This document shows, in pieces, positions 1 through 12,400 of a stretch of 64,000 nt of DNA. A program made the position numbers and the translations under genes. This DNA is from Daucus carota subsp. sativus (lineage: Eukaryota > Streptophyta > Magnoliopsida > Apiales > Apiaceae). Position 1 is the stretch's first letter; each line of letters opens with the position of its first letter. The notes beneath the pieces were generated by a model, which worked only from the letters and a program-made list of their open reading frames with translations, did not search any database and was not told the DNA's origin. Where the stretch lies: assembly GCF_001625215.2 (NCBI RefSeq), contig NC_030387.2, positions 124,001 through 188,000 on the forward strand, given 5' to 3'.

Positions 1-876
1 ATTGATGTAAGTATTATCTAAGTGAAAATGAATCCAAATTTACATCACCCCAGTGAAAAATTGAAAAGTAAATCCTGCCTCATGAAGTATTATAAATAAA
101 TATATTAATATCTTACAGGTTAAAATATTACAAAAATTTACAAAAAAATAAAAAAGTTGCCAAGTCCACATATTTGTGTCGTCAAATTGCAACAAAAGAA
201 ACTAATACGGGTGCACATTCATTTGAACATATTCCAAAGTACTTCATGAATATTCATTGATTAAATGATTAGACGATATATGCTGGGAAAGGTTGATTAA
301 TTGATTATACGATATTATACTATGAAAGGTTATCAAGTATTCAAGTTCCATAAAAACAGCCAGGTAATAAAAACATTGCCACTTACAGATGAATCTAGAT
401 GTGCAGTACAGGTGCAATGTTTGTAAATACATAATGCAACTAGTTGAAGCGAACCAAATAACTGAGGTCATTTTTTTCACTACCTGAACTAATATCACTT
501 TCTTGTTACCTGAATAATGTTTCGATGTCAACCTGAAATCAGTAGCAAGAACGTTTGTTTCCTGCTAATTGTAGCAAGAATGGTTTCAGCAGGAATGAAC
601 AATGCACATTGCTGAAAACTTTGTAAATGGGATATGGGATCAGGGAATCTAGATTGGATTTCAGATTCTAAGAACATCCAATACCATATCACAAACAAAA
701 TGAAACACATCAAGTTTTTTTTTTCTTGAACAATCTTTGATAACAATTCTTGTGAATCCGGAAAGCACGAAATTATAGGAACATAACTCAATGTCTGGCA
801 TAATATAAATATAAAGGCAGATAGTTGGCTGATAACTTAAATTAATGAAAGGCTCTAGCAATGCCAAAGCATGTTT
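1..876. other. 3' flank of the TCTP gene; no gene seen
   Basis: AT-rich sequence with no coding pattern I can support. The part next to 877 is presumably the 3' untranslated region of the minus-strand TCTP gene. Short open frames here show no family motif. Confidence 0.5.
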
Positions 877-2955
877 TCAACACTTGACCTCCTTCAATCC
901 ATGGCCAAAATATAAAAAGGTTGGATCAGTTGCACCATCCTTGTAGTAGGCAAATACCATGGACCCGTCATCGTGCATGCTCTCCCCGACAAAACTGCAA
1001 AATATTAAACATATCCAGTAATTTACAAATGATGTGGATATTTAATACACGACTAGATAGACAACCATAATACATAATTGACCAATTTAGTCCAAGGTTA
1101 TTCTACTTACAATTGGAGGTCCTTGAGCTTTCCTAGCAGGAACTTGGTTGCTGCCTCAATACCCTTCTTGAATTCCTCTTGTTTTTCACCCTCGAGCTTG
1201 GGTGTCAACAGTTTGATGTACTTCTTAATGTATGCAACAAACTGCTTCTTGTCAAAAGGTGGTTGCTCCTGCATCAAAAAGATATTCAGAGGTCTAGAAC
1301 TTCCATGTCTAAAAACATTACATTTGCAAAGCTACTAATTGCTACTGTTCAACTCACCTGAAGCCTGAAAGTGTCAACAATGTCTACCACCTTCTGCGCT
1401 TGATCATCAACACCCTCATCTTCTTCACCACCTTCAGCAGAAGGGTTTGCACCAATGTTCACATCAACTGCTCCTTGCACAACCCACTACAACAAGCCAT
1501 AAAATTAGCATAATCAATTCAATAAGGTGTGCACTAGCACTACAGTAAACAAAACTCGCAGATAATCTCACTACCCCTTAAATAAGAATCAGTTATCTGG
1601 CAATAACAATATGTAAACGAGGTGTTCCACAGTAAAAGGAGACGATGCACCAACATGCATGAAATACTAACCTTTCCTTCAACTTCCCATAGGCATCCAT
1701 TTTCAGTTTCCTTGTACGGGAACGAGTCTGAGAGAAGCTCATCACCTGTGATACCAATGTTCAATTGATTCTACAATTAGTCTTTATTATACTACAGACC
1801 ACTAATAACAGAAGCTTTGCCATTTTAGCTCTCAATCATGAAACAAATTAGAGAGTTAATTACAAGAGCCAAATATTTTTTCTTAAGAAGATTCTTCAAG
1901 ACTTCTGTTGTACACACCACACACTAATTTGACTTTACCAAAGAGCATATCAATAAACATCAAGTGTTTTTAGTACAGAAATAATGTAAGCATATAAATA
2001 GAACATCCTGCAAAAGAATGAACTTCTTCATGTATAATTTCCCCCCATCCCAAATAATGAATCACACATGTATCAGCCGATCTCTAATTTACCCAACTTA
2101 AAATAAAGAGACTTATTTCCATCAATTTATATCTCAATACTCAAGGCCAGTCCTGAGAGATCTAAAGCCCCCAAGCAGAAATTTTTTGTGCCCAATAATA
2201 ATAAGAAAAAGATAAGAACAGACATTGATCTATTTTTATTAGACTAACCAAATAAGTAATCTATCAAAGTATTTACAAGCAGGTCCGGTGCTCTTCTAAA
2301 AGAAAAATAAAAATATGTACCCCTAAAATTTTATTATTTTTGTTGTCCCATTCGTTAGCATAAGCGGCTTGCTCTCAGAACCGGCCCTGTCAATACTCAT
2401 AATACAATTCCAAAAGCACCTATTTAAAATAAAATTAAGATTATTTTGTCCACACACCAGCATACTTTTCTCAAAACTACAACCTAAAATTATATTCAAC
2501 CCAAAAAAGATTAAAGTGAAACTGAAAACGGGAGAAAAAGAAGCAATATATATGCTAATTCCCTATCAAAAACTCCCAGTTCCAAGTTTTTACAAGAAAG
2601 ATCCTAACTTTATTCATCTACAAAAACAGCCCATTAACAGACTCTGCAAAGTTTCTCTACACACAAGAATATAATATGCACCAATACTTTACAAAACCCA
2701 AATAAATCAGATCGATCTAAACAACAATTCATAAAACAAGATTGCAAGAACCTTAACCTAGATATAAATTTAAATCACAACAAACCAAACCCAGATCTAA
2801 ATCCATGAAACTAAGTTAAATTCAACAACTTTATCCAAAAACAACAGCAAAACGCATAAATACACACATATAATAAGCAGCCACAAGCATGAAAGATTTA
2901 AAAAAAGAAAAAGAAAAGGGATTTTACCACTAAGCAAATCTTGATAGACCAACAT
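877..2955 (-). CDS. TCTP: Translationally controlled tumor protein (TCTP), 5 exons
   Basis: Coding exons on the minus strand are 2928-2955, 1672-1745, 1358-1486, 1111-1268 and 877-994. They total 507 bases, giving 168 residues plus stop, the usual plant TCTP length. Every junction is GT-AG. Exon 1 codes only MLVYQDLLS plus one base of the next Gly codon. The protein then shows [12 protein letters not shown], the acidic loop signature [15 protein letters not shown] and the second signature [16 protein letters not shown], and ends in GLKEVKC. TCTP is a conserved cytosolic protein linked to growth and TOR/Rab signalling and to calcium and tubulin binding; that is family knowledge. Nothing is broken. 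Intron 1 (1746-2927) is long and carries a MITE. The first in-frame Met matches the family start. Confidence 0.96.
2144..2389. mobile_element. MITE in TCTP intron 1
   Basis: A 246-bp element with inverted ends (AGGCCAGTCCTGAGAG against CTCTCAGAACCGGCCCTG) is flanked by a direct repeat TCAATACTCA at 2134-2143 and 2390-2399. A 9-10 bp duplication suggests a Mutator-like non-autonomous element. It encodes nothing. Confidence 0.75.
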
Positions 2956-3021
2956 GATTAGAGCTTCTCTCGGAGGACAAAAGTGATAGCGGAAGGGGAT
3001 GTTTGCGGAAGCTTGACGCAA

Positions 3022-3139
3022 ATATATATAGGCACCACAACAGGGTTAGGCTGCCTCGCGAATATTATTTTATTATTCTATTGAAAGCCCAGACAGAGTT
3101 TCTTGTTTTAGGCCCTGTTTGTTTCATCCTTTCGGCCCA
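3022..3139 (-). promoter_or_regulatory. TCTP promoter: TATA box, telo-box-like and site II motifs
   Basis: Reading toward the gene on the minus strand there is GGCCCA/TGGGCC at 3134-3139, AGCCCA/TGGGCT at 3086-3091, a telo-box-like CTAACCCT at 3043-3050, and a TATATATA stretch at about 3022-3030, some 70 bases before the ATG. Site II (TGGGCY) plus telo-box is the known promoter grammar of plant ribosomal and translation genes. The motifs are visible; their use is inferred. Confidence 0.55.
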
Positions 3140-3219
3140 ATCATCATTCTTACGGCCTGTTTTCGGGAATCTTGGCTCTTGCTCGTACATGTATGTTTTT
3201 TGTTCCACTCTCTTTCCTC

Positions 3220-3345
3220 CTTTTTTTTTTTTTAATTCTTGTCGGGGAGATGACAATGGGTTGGACCGGTTCGTCTTTCCTCCTTTTTTTAAAAAATTCT
3301 TGTCGGATACGGGGATGACAATGGGTTGGATCGGTTCGGGTTTTG
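3220..3345. repeat. Imperfect tandem duplication (about 65-bp unit)
   Basis: The block T-run + AATTCTTGTCGG...GATGACAATGGGTTGGA(C/T)CGGTTCG occurs twice back to back, the second copy starting near 3285. The second copy forms the left end of the element described next. Confidence 0.6.
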
Positions 3346-5505
3346 TATGATCCAAATCCAATCCTTTATAAGTTTTGATTCAGTTTGAATCCGAATATTG
3401 AAAATCAATATCTAAATCTGATCGATCATGTATTTTTGGATTTTGGTTCGGGTTCAAGTTTAATTCGGATTTTATAATTAGTTAAAAATAAGTAAATATA
3501 TATTATTGTAACAATATGGTATGTTACATGTTTTTCTAATGATAAGAATATAAAAATAGTAGCTAACAAAGGGTTGAAGGGTTGGTGCAAAGAGGTTTTG
3601 ACATTCCTACATATACGTCAGGGATGCGACTCAATATTGGTGTTTACGTGTGTTTAACTTTTTTTTGAAACAAGGGTGTTAATTTAATAATAAAAAGTCA
3701 TACGACATCTACACCAATGATCGAGTCGAACAAACAGTAAATTGCGATCGCTTGTTCTCATAGAGAGACATTTAGATGATATTTTGAAGAAAATGTATAT
3801 ACAAATACAAGTACCCGCTTCATGCATTTTCGTTGAATTATTGATACCCGCTTCATGCATTTTCGTTGAATTATTGATACCCTCTTCATCATGCCCTGAT
3901 AAAGCTATCGTTTGAGCTATCGATTAGAACTACGATTCCATACAAACTTTCATCACCAAATCAAAACCCCGCTTACAATTAAGAAGCAAAAAACAAAGTT
4001 TTCACCAGGGAGAGAAAACAACCTTAGATTTGAAGTGGAACCACAGAAACAAGAGAAATCTGACTGAAAATCCGTCCACTTGAAATAGAGTAGAAAGACA
4101 GCGAAATCTCCGATGGTTTTACATCTAAGAATTCTCCCGAGAATAGATCTGGAGCGGAACCACAAAAATAAGAGAAATCGGACTAAAACCCACCCGCTTG
4201 GAAGAGAGGCAACGATTCTTGAGAAACAGTATTATTCAAAAATTAAGAATAAGACAAAATAATTAACTGATTTGGGGCTTTCCACCGGTGGAACCCGATG
4301 GAAGCCCCAAGCGGCTACGACAAGAGAGAGACTAGAGAGAACTAGTGTTATTGATCACTTTTAAATTTTGTTGCGTGTGTTTAACCAATTTGAGCTATCG
4401 ATCGTAATTGCAATCCCATATTAATCTTTATCACTGAATCAAACCCTTGAAAATCCGGCAGATCTAACATCCGGGATATCGAATCACACCAAAACACACC
4501 AAAAAACACACCAGGCTCTCACAAGGAGAGAATAAACAAAACCCAAATAAATTGGGAACAAATCTCACCCAAAAAAAGATTTTATCAAAAAAAAAAGACA
4601 ATCTCGAAAGATAGAAATCCTTACCTTGGGAGGCGTATTATTGAAAAACAAGAATAAAGCAAAGAAAATAACTGATTTGGGGTTTTCTACCGGTGAAAAC
4701 CGATGGAAGCCCTGGAGGAGGCTAGAAAAAGAAAGGTTGAGAGAGGATTTTCTTTAGGGTTTTGAGGAGCTAATCAAGAAGATATAAAAGGGATTTATAG
4801 TCATGTATTCTTGTTATAATGGTTTTATGGAGTCCTCAATTTATTAGAGTTTTGGAGGCCACATATGTTCAGCAAGTAATTTATAGCTTAAAATATAATA
4901 AAACATAGTATTTTTCAAATGATGTTTTACAAACATCGCTAATTTCTCGAAAATCTTGTATATCCAATACATTTTACAAGTAGAATACTGTAAAATCATT
5001 ATTTTATAAAACCTGCTTAGTTTATAAAAGATATATGTTCATATTGCATAACATACATGTTGTACTTGTAAATTTATGATATTCGTAAAATTTTATTGAA
5101 ATAATGCTACTTGTGAAACATGTTTTGCAAGATAACACGTTTTACACGATATTTTAAGTTATATTTTATTTGCAAAACATATGTGGACTCCAAGACTCCA
5201 ATGAAACGAGGACTTCATAGAAGTTGACTCTATAAAATTATATAGGATATTAATTTATTTAATAATTCATAATATATGTGTATTATATATATGCATAAGT
5301 TGTCGGATTATTTTGCTTTGGATCGAGTTTTGAGCGGATTTCGGATTTCGGGTCGAGTATCGGTTCGGTATACTCAAGATCCACATCTAGATCCAAACTC
5401 TTTTGGGTCTGAAATGCGGATCCAAATCCAAAAACTCGGATTTGAAAAACTCTAAATGGATCGAAACAGATCGTGTATCCATCAGGTATAATAAAATTGT
5501 CAATC
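3309..5505. mobile_element. Probable decayed DNA transposon with internal diverged repeats
   Basis: The left end GGGATGACAATGGGTTGG is roughly mirrored at the right end (reverse complement AGGATTGACAATTTTATT). Both sub-terminal parts are full of GATCC/CGGGT/CGGATTT-type words, as in hAT-like ends. I found no convincing target duplication. Inside, a block at about 3896-4330 is repeated in diverged form at about 4386-4745 (shared GAGCTATCGAT, CTGATTTGGGG, ACCGGTG and GATGGAAGCCC words). No transposase frame is seen. Confidence 0.4.
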
Positions 5506-5889
5506 CTAGCTGGGAGCTGATTACGTATATATCCTGGCTATTCCCCAGTCAATTTTGCCCTCTATCTGAAAATCATCTTTAATTATCAACTGAGAATTTT
5601 CTTCAATTATCGTTTTTACAAGAAGCTATAATTTTCTTCTGAGAATTTCTTCTTATCAACTGAGCAAGTATTATTATTAGAAGTATCGTAGAATAGTGAT
5701 TGAATACGATCTTTAACTTTTCCAATCCTTTATCGATTGTATCCAAACAAAACAAACAAAAGTAAGTAAATTAAACAAAAAATATCTAAAAACTAAAGTC
5801 TTTCGAAACCTAGAGGTGGAATTTGTTTTTCGACATGAGAGATTTTTCTCATCTTCATAATATATATTTATAAACAATATTGTAATTTA

Positions 5890-6208
5890 GGGGTCATGTT
5901 CCAGGGAGAACCATTAGGGAGAGAACCTTTAGAACCACCATCTTATTTCTAGTATTAGTTAGGATTCGTCATCAGAACTTCAAATGAAAAAAAAGTATTA
6001 GTTAGGGTTCTGCAGCCGAATTTTAAGTGAAAAAATGTCTTATTTATGTATTATATTTTAAAATTAGTTTTGAATACACACAACGATGCAAAAAAACATG
6101 TATTTCTATTTGGATCCTGAAAATTTATGAAAAATATAGAGTTCTGCAGCAGAACCTTAGTGGTTCTATGGTTCTATTTCAAACATTGGTTCTCTCTTGA
6201 GCGCGACC
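5890..6208. mobile_element. MITE, probably Mutator-like
   Basis: A 319-bp segment is bordered by direct repeats TTGTAATTTA at 5880-5889 and 6209-6218. The inverted ends are GGGGTCATGTTCC on the left and, reverse-complemented, GGTCGCGCTCAAG on the right, followed on both sides by AGAGAGAACC-like words. It is non-coding. Confidence 0.7.
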
Positions 6209-6778
6209 TTGTAATTTAGATGTAAAACTTTTTATGCATTGACATTTGATCCTATTAAATTTTGATTTTTTCTAGAAAAATTATTGTCAAATACATATTA
6301 TGATATGAATTTATTACAAAATAATATGTTTTGTTTTAGTAAAATCAATATGTTTATAATTTCGATGTAAAAAATACATCACAATTAATTTGTAAGGTCT
6401 TTAATCTTTAGTAAAAGTTAAATTTTATAATGAGTAATTTACACGTTGCACGTTGAAGTTTAAGCGCTTTTTTGATTTCAAACAATACTTCTTTTCAATA
6501 CGCACCCGAATGTTTAAAAAACGCTTATATATCCACCTCTTTGACCATCTTCCGTCAAGTTGACCGTTAAAATTAATAGCTGCGGGTTTACATTTTGCAC
6601 CCGATAAGTTATAAGCATTTTTTAATAATTGCGAGTCTTTTTGGTCGGATCACCGCTAGTCTTTATCTTTATATTGTCTTACTTGAGAGCTACCTATCTG
6701 GCATGTATGTACATCAGGCATGTCAAGTTCGAATATAACCAAAACAAAAGTACATTTCTTGGTACAGTATTAATATAT

Positions 6779-7678
6779 AGAGTTAATTACACTTTGTAAT
6801 CTCTAGATTTGCTCCAAACGCAGTTTAGTATCTGAACTTTAAAATGTGGCAATATGCAAGTTGTAATCTCTAGTCACTATTCCGTCCAAATCTGGAGTTA
6901 ACTTTAACTGTTTGAAAGATAACAGTGTGTATATTAGTTTCTAACAGCTACTTTGCCCCCTGTGGTCCTCAAAAATTATGTATTATATTTTAAAATTATT
7001 TCTAAACACACACAACGTTGTAAAAAAAATTAAAATAATTTTTAAAATATGTATTTAGATTTAGAATCTGAAAATTTATTTTTTTTACATAAACGATGTA
7101 ACTTATTTTAAAATTTTAAAAAATAAATACATATTTTTAAAATTATTTTAATTTTTTTACATCGTTGTGTGTGTTCAGAAATAATTTTAAAATATACTCC
7201 CTCCGTCCCCCTGAGTTGTATACATTGGAGGACGGGGACGCGGCACGGACTTTAATGCTCCTGCAAAATGTAGTTGTGCAATTTGTTTTTAAAATTTTTC
7301 TTTTCTGTATTAAAGTTTGGATGTTATATTTTTATACAGAAAAAGAAAATCTCAAAAAAAAGTTATGGAACTATATTTTATAAGAGCATTGAAATGCGTG
7401 TCGAGCAGTTAAAAAGAAACGTATAGAATTAAATGGGACAGAGGGAGTAATACATAAACTTTGAGGGATCACAGGGGTAAAGTAGCTGTTAGAAACTAAT
7501 ATACACACTGCTATCTCTCAAACAGTTAAAGTTAACGGCAGATTTGGACGGAATAGTGACTAGGAGTTACAACTCGCACGAGAATGTTAAGTGTAGGGTG
7601 CATATTGCCACGTTTTAAAGTTCAAGTACCAAACTGCGTTTGGAGCAAACTTAGGGGTTACAAAGTGTAATTAACTCT
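6779..7678. mobile_element. Foldback (MULE-like) element nested in the Pack-MULE
   Basis: Arms of about 240 bp, left AGAGTTAATTACACTTTGTAA... and right ...GGTTACAAAGTGTAATTAACTCT, are inverted copies of each other. The flanks ATTAATATA and GTAAATATA are a 7-of-9 match, possibly an eroded target duplication. The ends resemble those of the host element, so both may belong to one family. The centre adds a further AT-rich palindrome (about 6990-7190) beside the Stowaway. Confidence 0.7.
7197..7447. mobile_element. Stowaway MITE
   Basis: A 251-bp element with ends CTCCCTCCGTCCC and GGGACAGAGGGAG, flanked by TA on both sides, as is standard for Stowaway/Tc1-mariner MITEs. It is closely related, in the opposite orientation, to the copy at 57787-58038. 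Confidence 0.88.
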
Positions 7679-7739
7679 AGTAAATATAGCAAATGTGTTC
7701 TTAAAGTAAAGTGATTGTGTTCTTCGTTTTGTATTGCAA

Positions 7740-8045
7740 ATGGGTGGAAAGGTGAGTCGGGGTGATGCACAAGTGAGTGATGAACATAAAAAAGCAGAGA
7801 AAGAGAGGAGTGAAGAAGCTCATATTAAAACACTAGATGATCTTGTTAACGTCAATTCACTCTTCACTTTAGCTGTGTTTTTGGGCTTGTCTCAGGCTTC
7901 ACCAGGTGCTATCCGCCTTGAAAATCGTGAAGAGTGTAATGCTGGTCCTGGGGTAGCTAAAATGCTGGTTCTGTATGAGGTTGTGTGGCCTTTGCTTGTT
8001 TCCTCTTATTAAGCCTTGTTGCGAAAGTAATCAAGCTATTGCTGG
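7740..8045 (+). pseudogene. Frameshifted fragment of a plant membrane-protein gene captured in the Pack-MULE
   Basis: The open frame from the ATG at 7740 (MGGKVSRGDAQVSDEHKK...) contains DDLVNVNSLFTLAVFLGLS and CNAGPGVAKMLVLYEVV. This resembles a plant-specific family of small membrane proteins that I recognise only vaguely and will not name. Near 7980 the hydrophobic continuation (FACFLLLSLVAKVIKLLLDF) moves to another frame, so an indel broke it. The fragment stops at the adjoining MITE. Lying inside long inverted repeats with a 9-bp target duplication, it is most simply a transduplicated exon. Confidence 0.6.
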
Positions 8046-8050
8046 ATTTT

Positions 8051-8300
8051 AGGGGCCGTTTGGATGAGTTTAAAATAAGTGCTTCTGGCTTAAAATAAAA
8101 AAGTGGAGTAGAAGTTAGAAACAAGTTAAGACTTATAAGTGATTAAAGTGTTTGGGAAATAAGCAGAACCCCTGAAACAAAAGCTAGCATTCCTAGCTTT
8201 TTTTAAGTGCTTATTGACTTTTTACACAAACAGTACAAATAAGTGTTTCTAACTTATAAATCAGAAACCCGACTTTTAAGCCGGAAACAAACACCACCTT
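8051..8300. mobile_element. MITE with GGGGCCGTTTGG end
   Basis: Begins GGGGCCGTTTGGATGAG and ends near AAACAAACACCACC, with AAGTGCTT/GACTTATAAG-type words mirrored inside. A related start occurs at 14238. The target duplication is unclear. Confidence 0.5.
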
Positions 8301-8521
8301 GGATAGTGATAGATTCATAAAACAACGCTTAAACTTTTGGGGTGTAAAGTGTAAACTCCGCAACCGTTAATTTTAATGATCAACGGAAGATAGTCAAAAG
8401 GGTGTATATCTAAGCGCTTTCTAAATATTCGGGTGCATATTGAAAAAAAATATTGTTTGATATCAAATCAAAAAAGCGCTTAAATTTATTGGAAGCGAAG
8501 TGTAAATTACTCTTTTATAAT

Positions 8522-9452
8522 TTACATTTATCTAAGAAGTCTAAAAGATAAATGTTATGTTGCGTGTAACGTGTTAATGACATCATTATCGGGAGTTTGT
8601 CATCATTATGTTATAACCATCAGTTTTTACCTTCTCTCTCTTTTGAAGGATATTTTGAATTAAATTTTGTATTAATATAAATTCGGATATATATTTGTCC
8701 TTAATTATTTGAAGTTATAGAGTTGTTTCAAAAATTAAATTATTTATGTTTTAATAATTAAAATAAATAATTTTGTTAACGGTATAGTTCTGTTAACGCA
8801 ACATCGTGATTAATATCAAAGTCTTTTTCATAATATCACGTACGATCATTATCAAATTTTGGTATTTTACTGTTTGATTTTTATAATATATCATTGCAAA
8901 AGAATTTCACTTAGCAAATACTTAAAAGATACAGATTGTTTCTCACGGGACGAAACCCACGTGCAGATGATATTTACTCTTGATATCAGGAAGGATAGAA
9001 TCACCTGATACAAGAAAATTTGTATTCGAATATATATAAGTTTTCTAGAGGATAAAATCGGAAGGAGAAGATGAATGAATTATCCTCCCATCCGGTGAAG
9101 CAGAAAGCATAAGCTTCCCCAAACTATTGGGCGATATTTTACTCTTCTAGTTTCGTACATGTTTACTTGATGAAGTATCAAGACATTATCATTGAGTAGA
9201 GTAGTCCATTATCTGGCTAGCTAGAGTACAACATTATCGAATTTCATCATCATAATAATAAGAAGATATATAATCCCGATGAATAAAATTATATATAAAT
9301 TTCCAGGAGTGTACGTGTCGTCTATATATCTTTGAACAATAATAGCAGTATAATAAGCTGTGTATAGAGGAAGGGTAAGACCCAGAAGCAGCAGCATGAT
9401 GATTTTATTTAATCTAACTAAATCATATATATGAAAGTAGAAGCACAAGAAT
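8522..9452. other. Intergenic; 3' flank of the SCPL gene
   Basis: AT-rich sequence without a recognisable gene. The last few hundred bases before 9453 are presumably 3' untranslated sequence of the minus-strand carboxypeptidase-like gene. Confidence 0.4.
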
Positions 9453-12400
9453 CACATAAAATCATTACTGAGCCACCTATCCAGCATGGATAAACATTCT
9501 TCTGGTTTGTATTCCGGGGATGCATGACCTGCGCCCTGAATACAAAATACATGTAAATCATTTAATTACTTGATGCAATATTAATACTAGTCCATTTATA
9601 TATAATTATGAATTACCTTGACAGTAGCAAATGTCAAGGAGTAGTCTTTATATGAAAATATTTCTGTGTACCTGCAGATACATTATTCATTTCAGAGATC
9701 GATCGGTCGGCTGTTATTAACAAGTTTAATTAGTTGTGATTTCAACTTTATATATATATAATTAAGACGTACAACACATACCCTGCTACTTGTTTATTGA
9801 CAAACCACGGAGCCCAGGGCTTAGTCATAGGTAATTCCATGCCATGTATCCAATTTTGTGTTCCAACATACGGGAAAACAAGATCGTGATCGCCGCTGTA
9901 TTCATTTTGCATAATTGTATATATCCCTTTGTCAGTAAATTACATTTGTGTATAATTTCAATTATATATACTGCATTAAATTGTAATTATAAGTTGTGAT
10001 CAAAGGAGAATTGCCTGAATATCAGAGCTCGACAATGTTTTTGAGTTAGGTTACGATGGTAGGCGATACTGCTGGTAATGTCGTAGAGAAAGGTATCTGT
10101 ATTGTTTCTTCCTAGTTCATAGTGGTCGTCGTTACAAAGGAGCCATTCTTTTATCGTTCCCTGCAGCGATGCAGAGAGTAAATATATGCAGAATATTATA
10201 TAGTGTCTCACATAATAATATAAAATTAAATAATTAAGCTAGATATTCAAGATGAATTTTATACATAGCATGAGGATAAGAGTTGTTATTGATGAACAGC
10301 ATATCAGAGATCTTACCTCGCGAACATGAAGAGCTTTCTGTACTGTTTTGTCAGAGGCCCAAAGAGGAGCGTAGTCATAATTGTCACCCTAACAAGTATA
10401 TAAAATTAAATTATTGTTGAAATACATGAAAGGGAGGGGAGGGTGAGCGAGGGAGAGAGAGCTAGAGAGAGAGAATTAAATTATTGTTAAAATACATGAA
10501 AGGTAGGGAGAGAGGGAGGGAGGGAGGGTAAGCGAGGGAGAGGGAGAGAAAGAGAGATTACTCGACACCATGATTCCGGGGGACGAGATAAACGGAGAGA
10601 TTTTACAAGTTTTTTATCCGGGCTATCAGACATTTGAAGTAGCATCCTCTTCTTCGATGTCATCTCTGACTCACACATAGGTTCTAATATTTGATGTTCA
10701 TTTATATTCTTCAGGCACTGAATATATAAAAAAGTTAAAAAAAAAAAACATATGAGTGACACAAAAACTGTTAATCTATATATGTAATTGATTTACACTT
10801 TTGGCGCATGCTAACCTCATCAACTAATGCAAGAGAATTTTGGCACAATCCGTTGGTGGGGTTGACGTTTGCGAAATCACCATCACAATGCAACTCTGCC
10901 GACTGCAAAATAATCATGATTGAATCAACTTTTGAGAGAAAAACTGAACTAGTTAAGATTTAGAAGTTACCTCATACAGTTCCTGCGAGAGAAGTGCAAA
11001 CTGATATGCATATGGTATCCTTGAATTGAAGTCAGTTTCTATATCTGTCAGAGGATTCCCGCCCATGTATCCCTACGTACAATTTCCACATTCAAGATTT
11101 CACTTGTAAGTTCAAAACAAATTGTGTTGTAATCTTTTAGAATTTGCTCATTTTAATTTCGATAAACAAAATAAATGCCTAGAAAAAAAAGAAGCCAAAT
11201 CAAGTTCTACAAAATGTGTACTCCTCCACATTCCTTATAAAGAGTTAACACACATTTTAAGGAATGTATATATATAATTCTATAACATACATTTATATAT
11301 TTTTTGTTTCCGAATAAAAGTTTAAATAATAAATTTTTATTAGAAGGAAAAAGTTAAAAAATAATAAAATAAATTTTATATGAATTTTAAAATGTGTGTC
11401 AAGCCCAATCATATGTCCCACATGTTCACTTTTCGCTGGGAATAGAGAAAGCATACAGCAGCAAACAATTTTTATCATCTGCTAAGTGAGAATTACTCAC
11501 TTTAATATTTACTTTGGGAGAAGAGCCAGCTTCGTTACCTAAATCATACAAACACAAACATAGTTGATAACAAGAGAAGAAAATATTTGAACATGCAGCA
11601 AGATAGAGAGGCTGCAGAGAAAATGTAAGAAACCCAGAAAGATGTATCACTTTCAACCTGCCTTAACATTGTTTCCTAACCTTATATCAGCCTCTTAGCA
11701 CATGTTGATTAACATCATATACACAAAAAACATCACTACTAAAAAGCTATTAGGAGTAGTTTAGCCCGACAAGGATTGTACTTTCTCAGATCTCAGCCAC
11801 ATATTCCTACTTGCTGAAACTAAAACATATGGTTATATCTGATCTCTCTACGTCTTTAAGGCACAATGGACATGGTCATGCTCCTCGGTCTATTTTACAA
11901 CACAAACCTGGCTTTGATTAATGTTACATGACCAATTCTCCTAAAATGGGCAACAAAAGTCCACAGACCACCTAATATTTGACACCAACGAGTTAAATCC
12001 CGAGTTGTTGGGATGAGTGTTTAGTAGGATCATATTATACTATAATAATAATAGACTATTAATATTACTTTTTGTAGTGAAGAATGAGAAGTTAATAAAA
12101 AAAAGAAAAAAAAAGTGTTTAGTAGTGTACAAACTTATAACATTATAATTTAAATATTAATTTGCAGCTGATGGAGTAAACTAAAGCTGATACCATTAAT
12201 CAAATCTTGAACTAGGACGGGAATAATTAAGCCAGCGTATGAAACACCCGCAATGTATACCGGATTGCTGAGGTACTGTGGATGCCTCACAAGCCACTGC
12301 AAGAATATTTATACATATGTAAAATAATAATAATTCATATATACTAGCTTGTTATCCGGCCGGCCAATTGGGATTAAAATGTTAAAAATGCATTAATATT

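Larger units (their letters stand above)
6432..8512. mobile_element. Pack-MULE-like element with nested insertions
   Basis: Long terminal inverted repeats of about 190 bp (6432-6625 and 8318-8512) begin GAGTAATTTACAC and end GTGTAAATTACTC. They are flanked by a perfect 9-bp direct repeat TTTTATAAT at 6423-6431 and 8513-8521, the length typical of Mutator-like elements. The interior carries no transposase. It holds a foldback element with a Stowaway inside it, a broken host-gene fragment (7740-8045) and another MITE (8051-8300). A long-TIR MULE carrying a gene fragment is by definition a Pack-MULE; that label is inference from structure. Confidence 0.8.

Noticed and set aside
2369-2674. 101-codon plus-strand frame in TCTP intron 1
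   Set aside because: Low-complexity, starts in a MITE terminus, no family pattern; intronic on the opposite strand.
3003-3361. Open frames on both strands in the TCTP upstream region
   Set aside because: Created by T-runs and a tandem duplication; they overlap promoter motifs and show no protein character.
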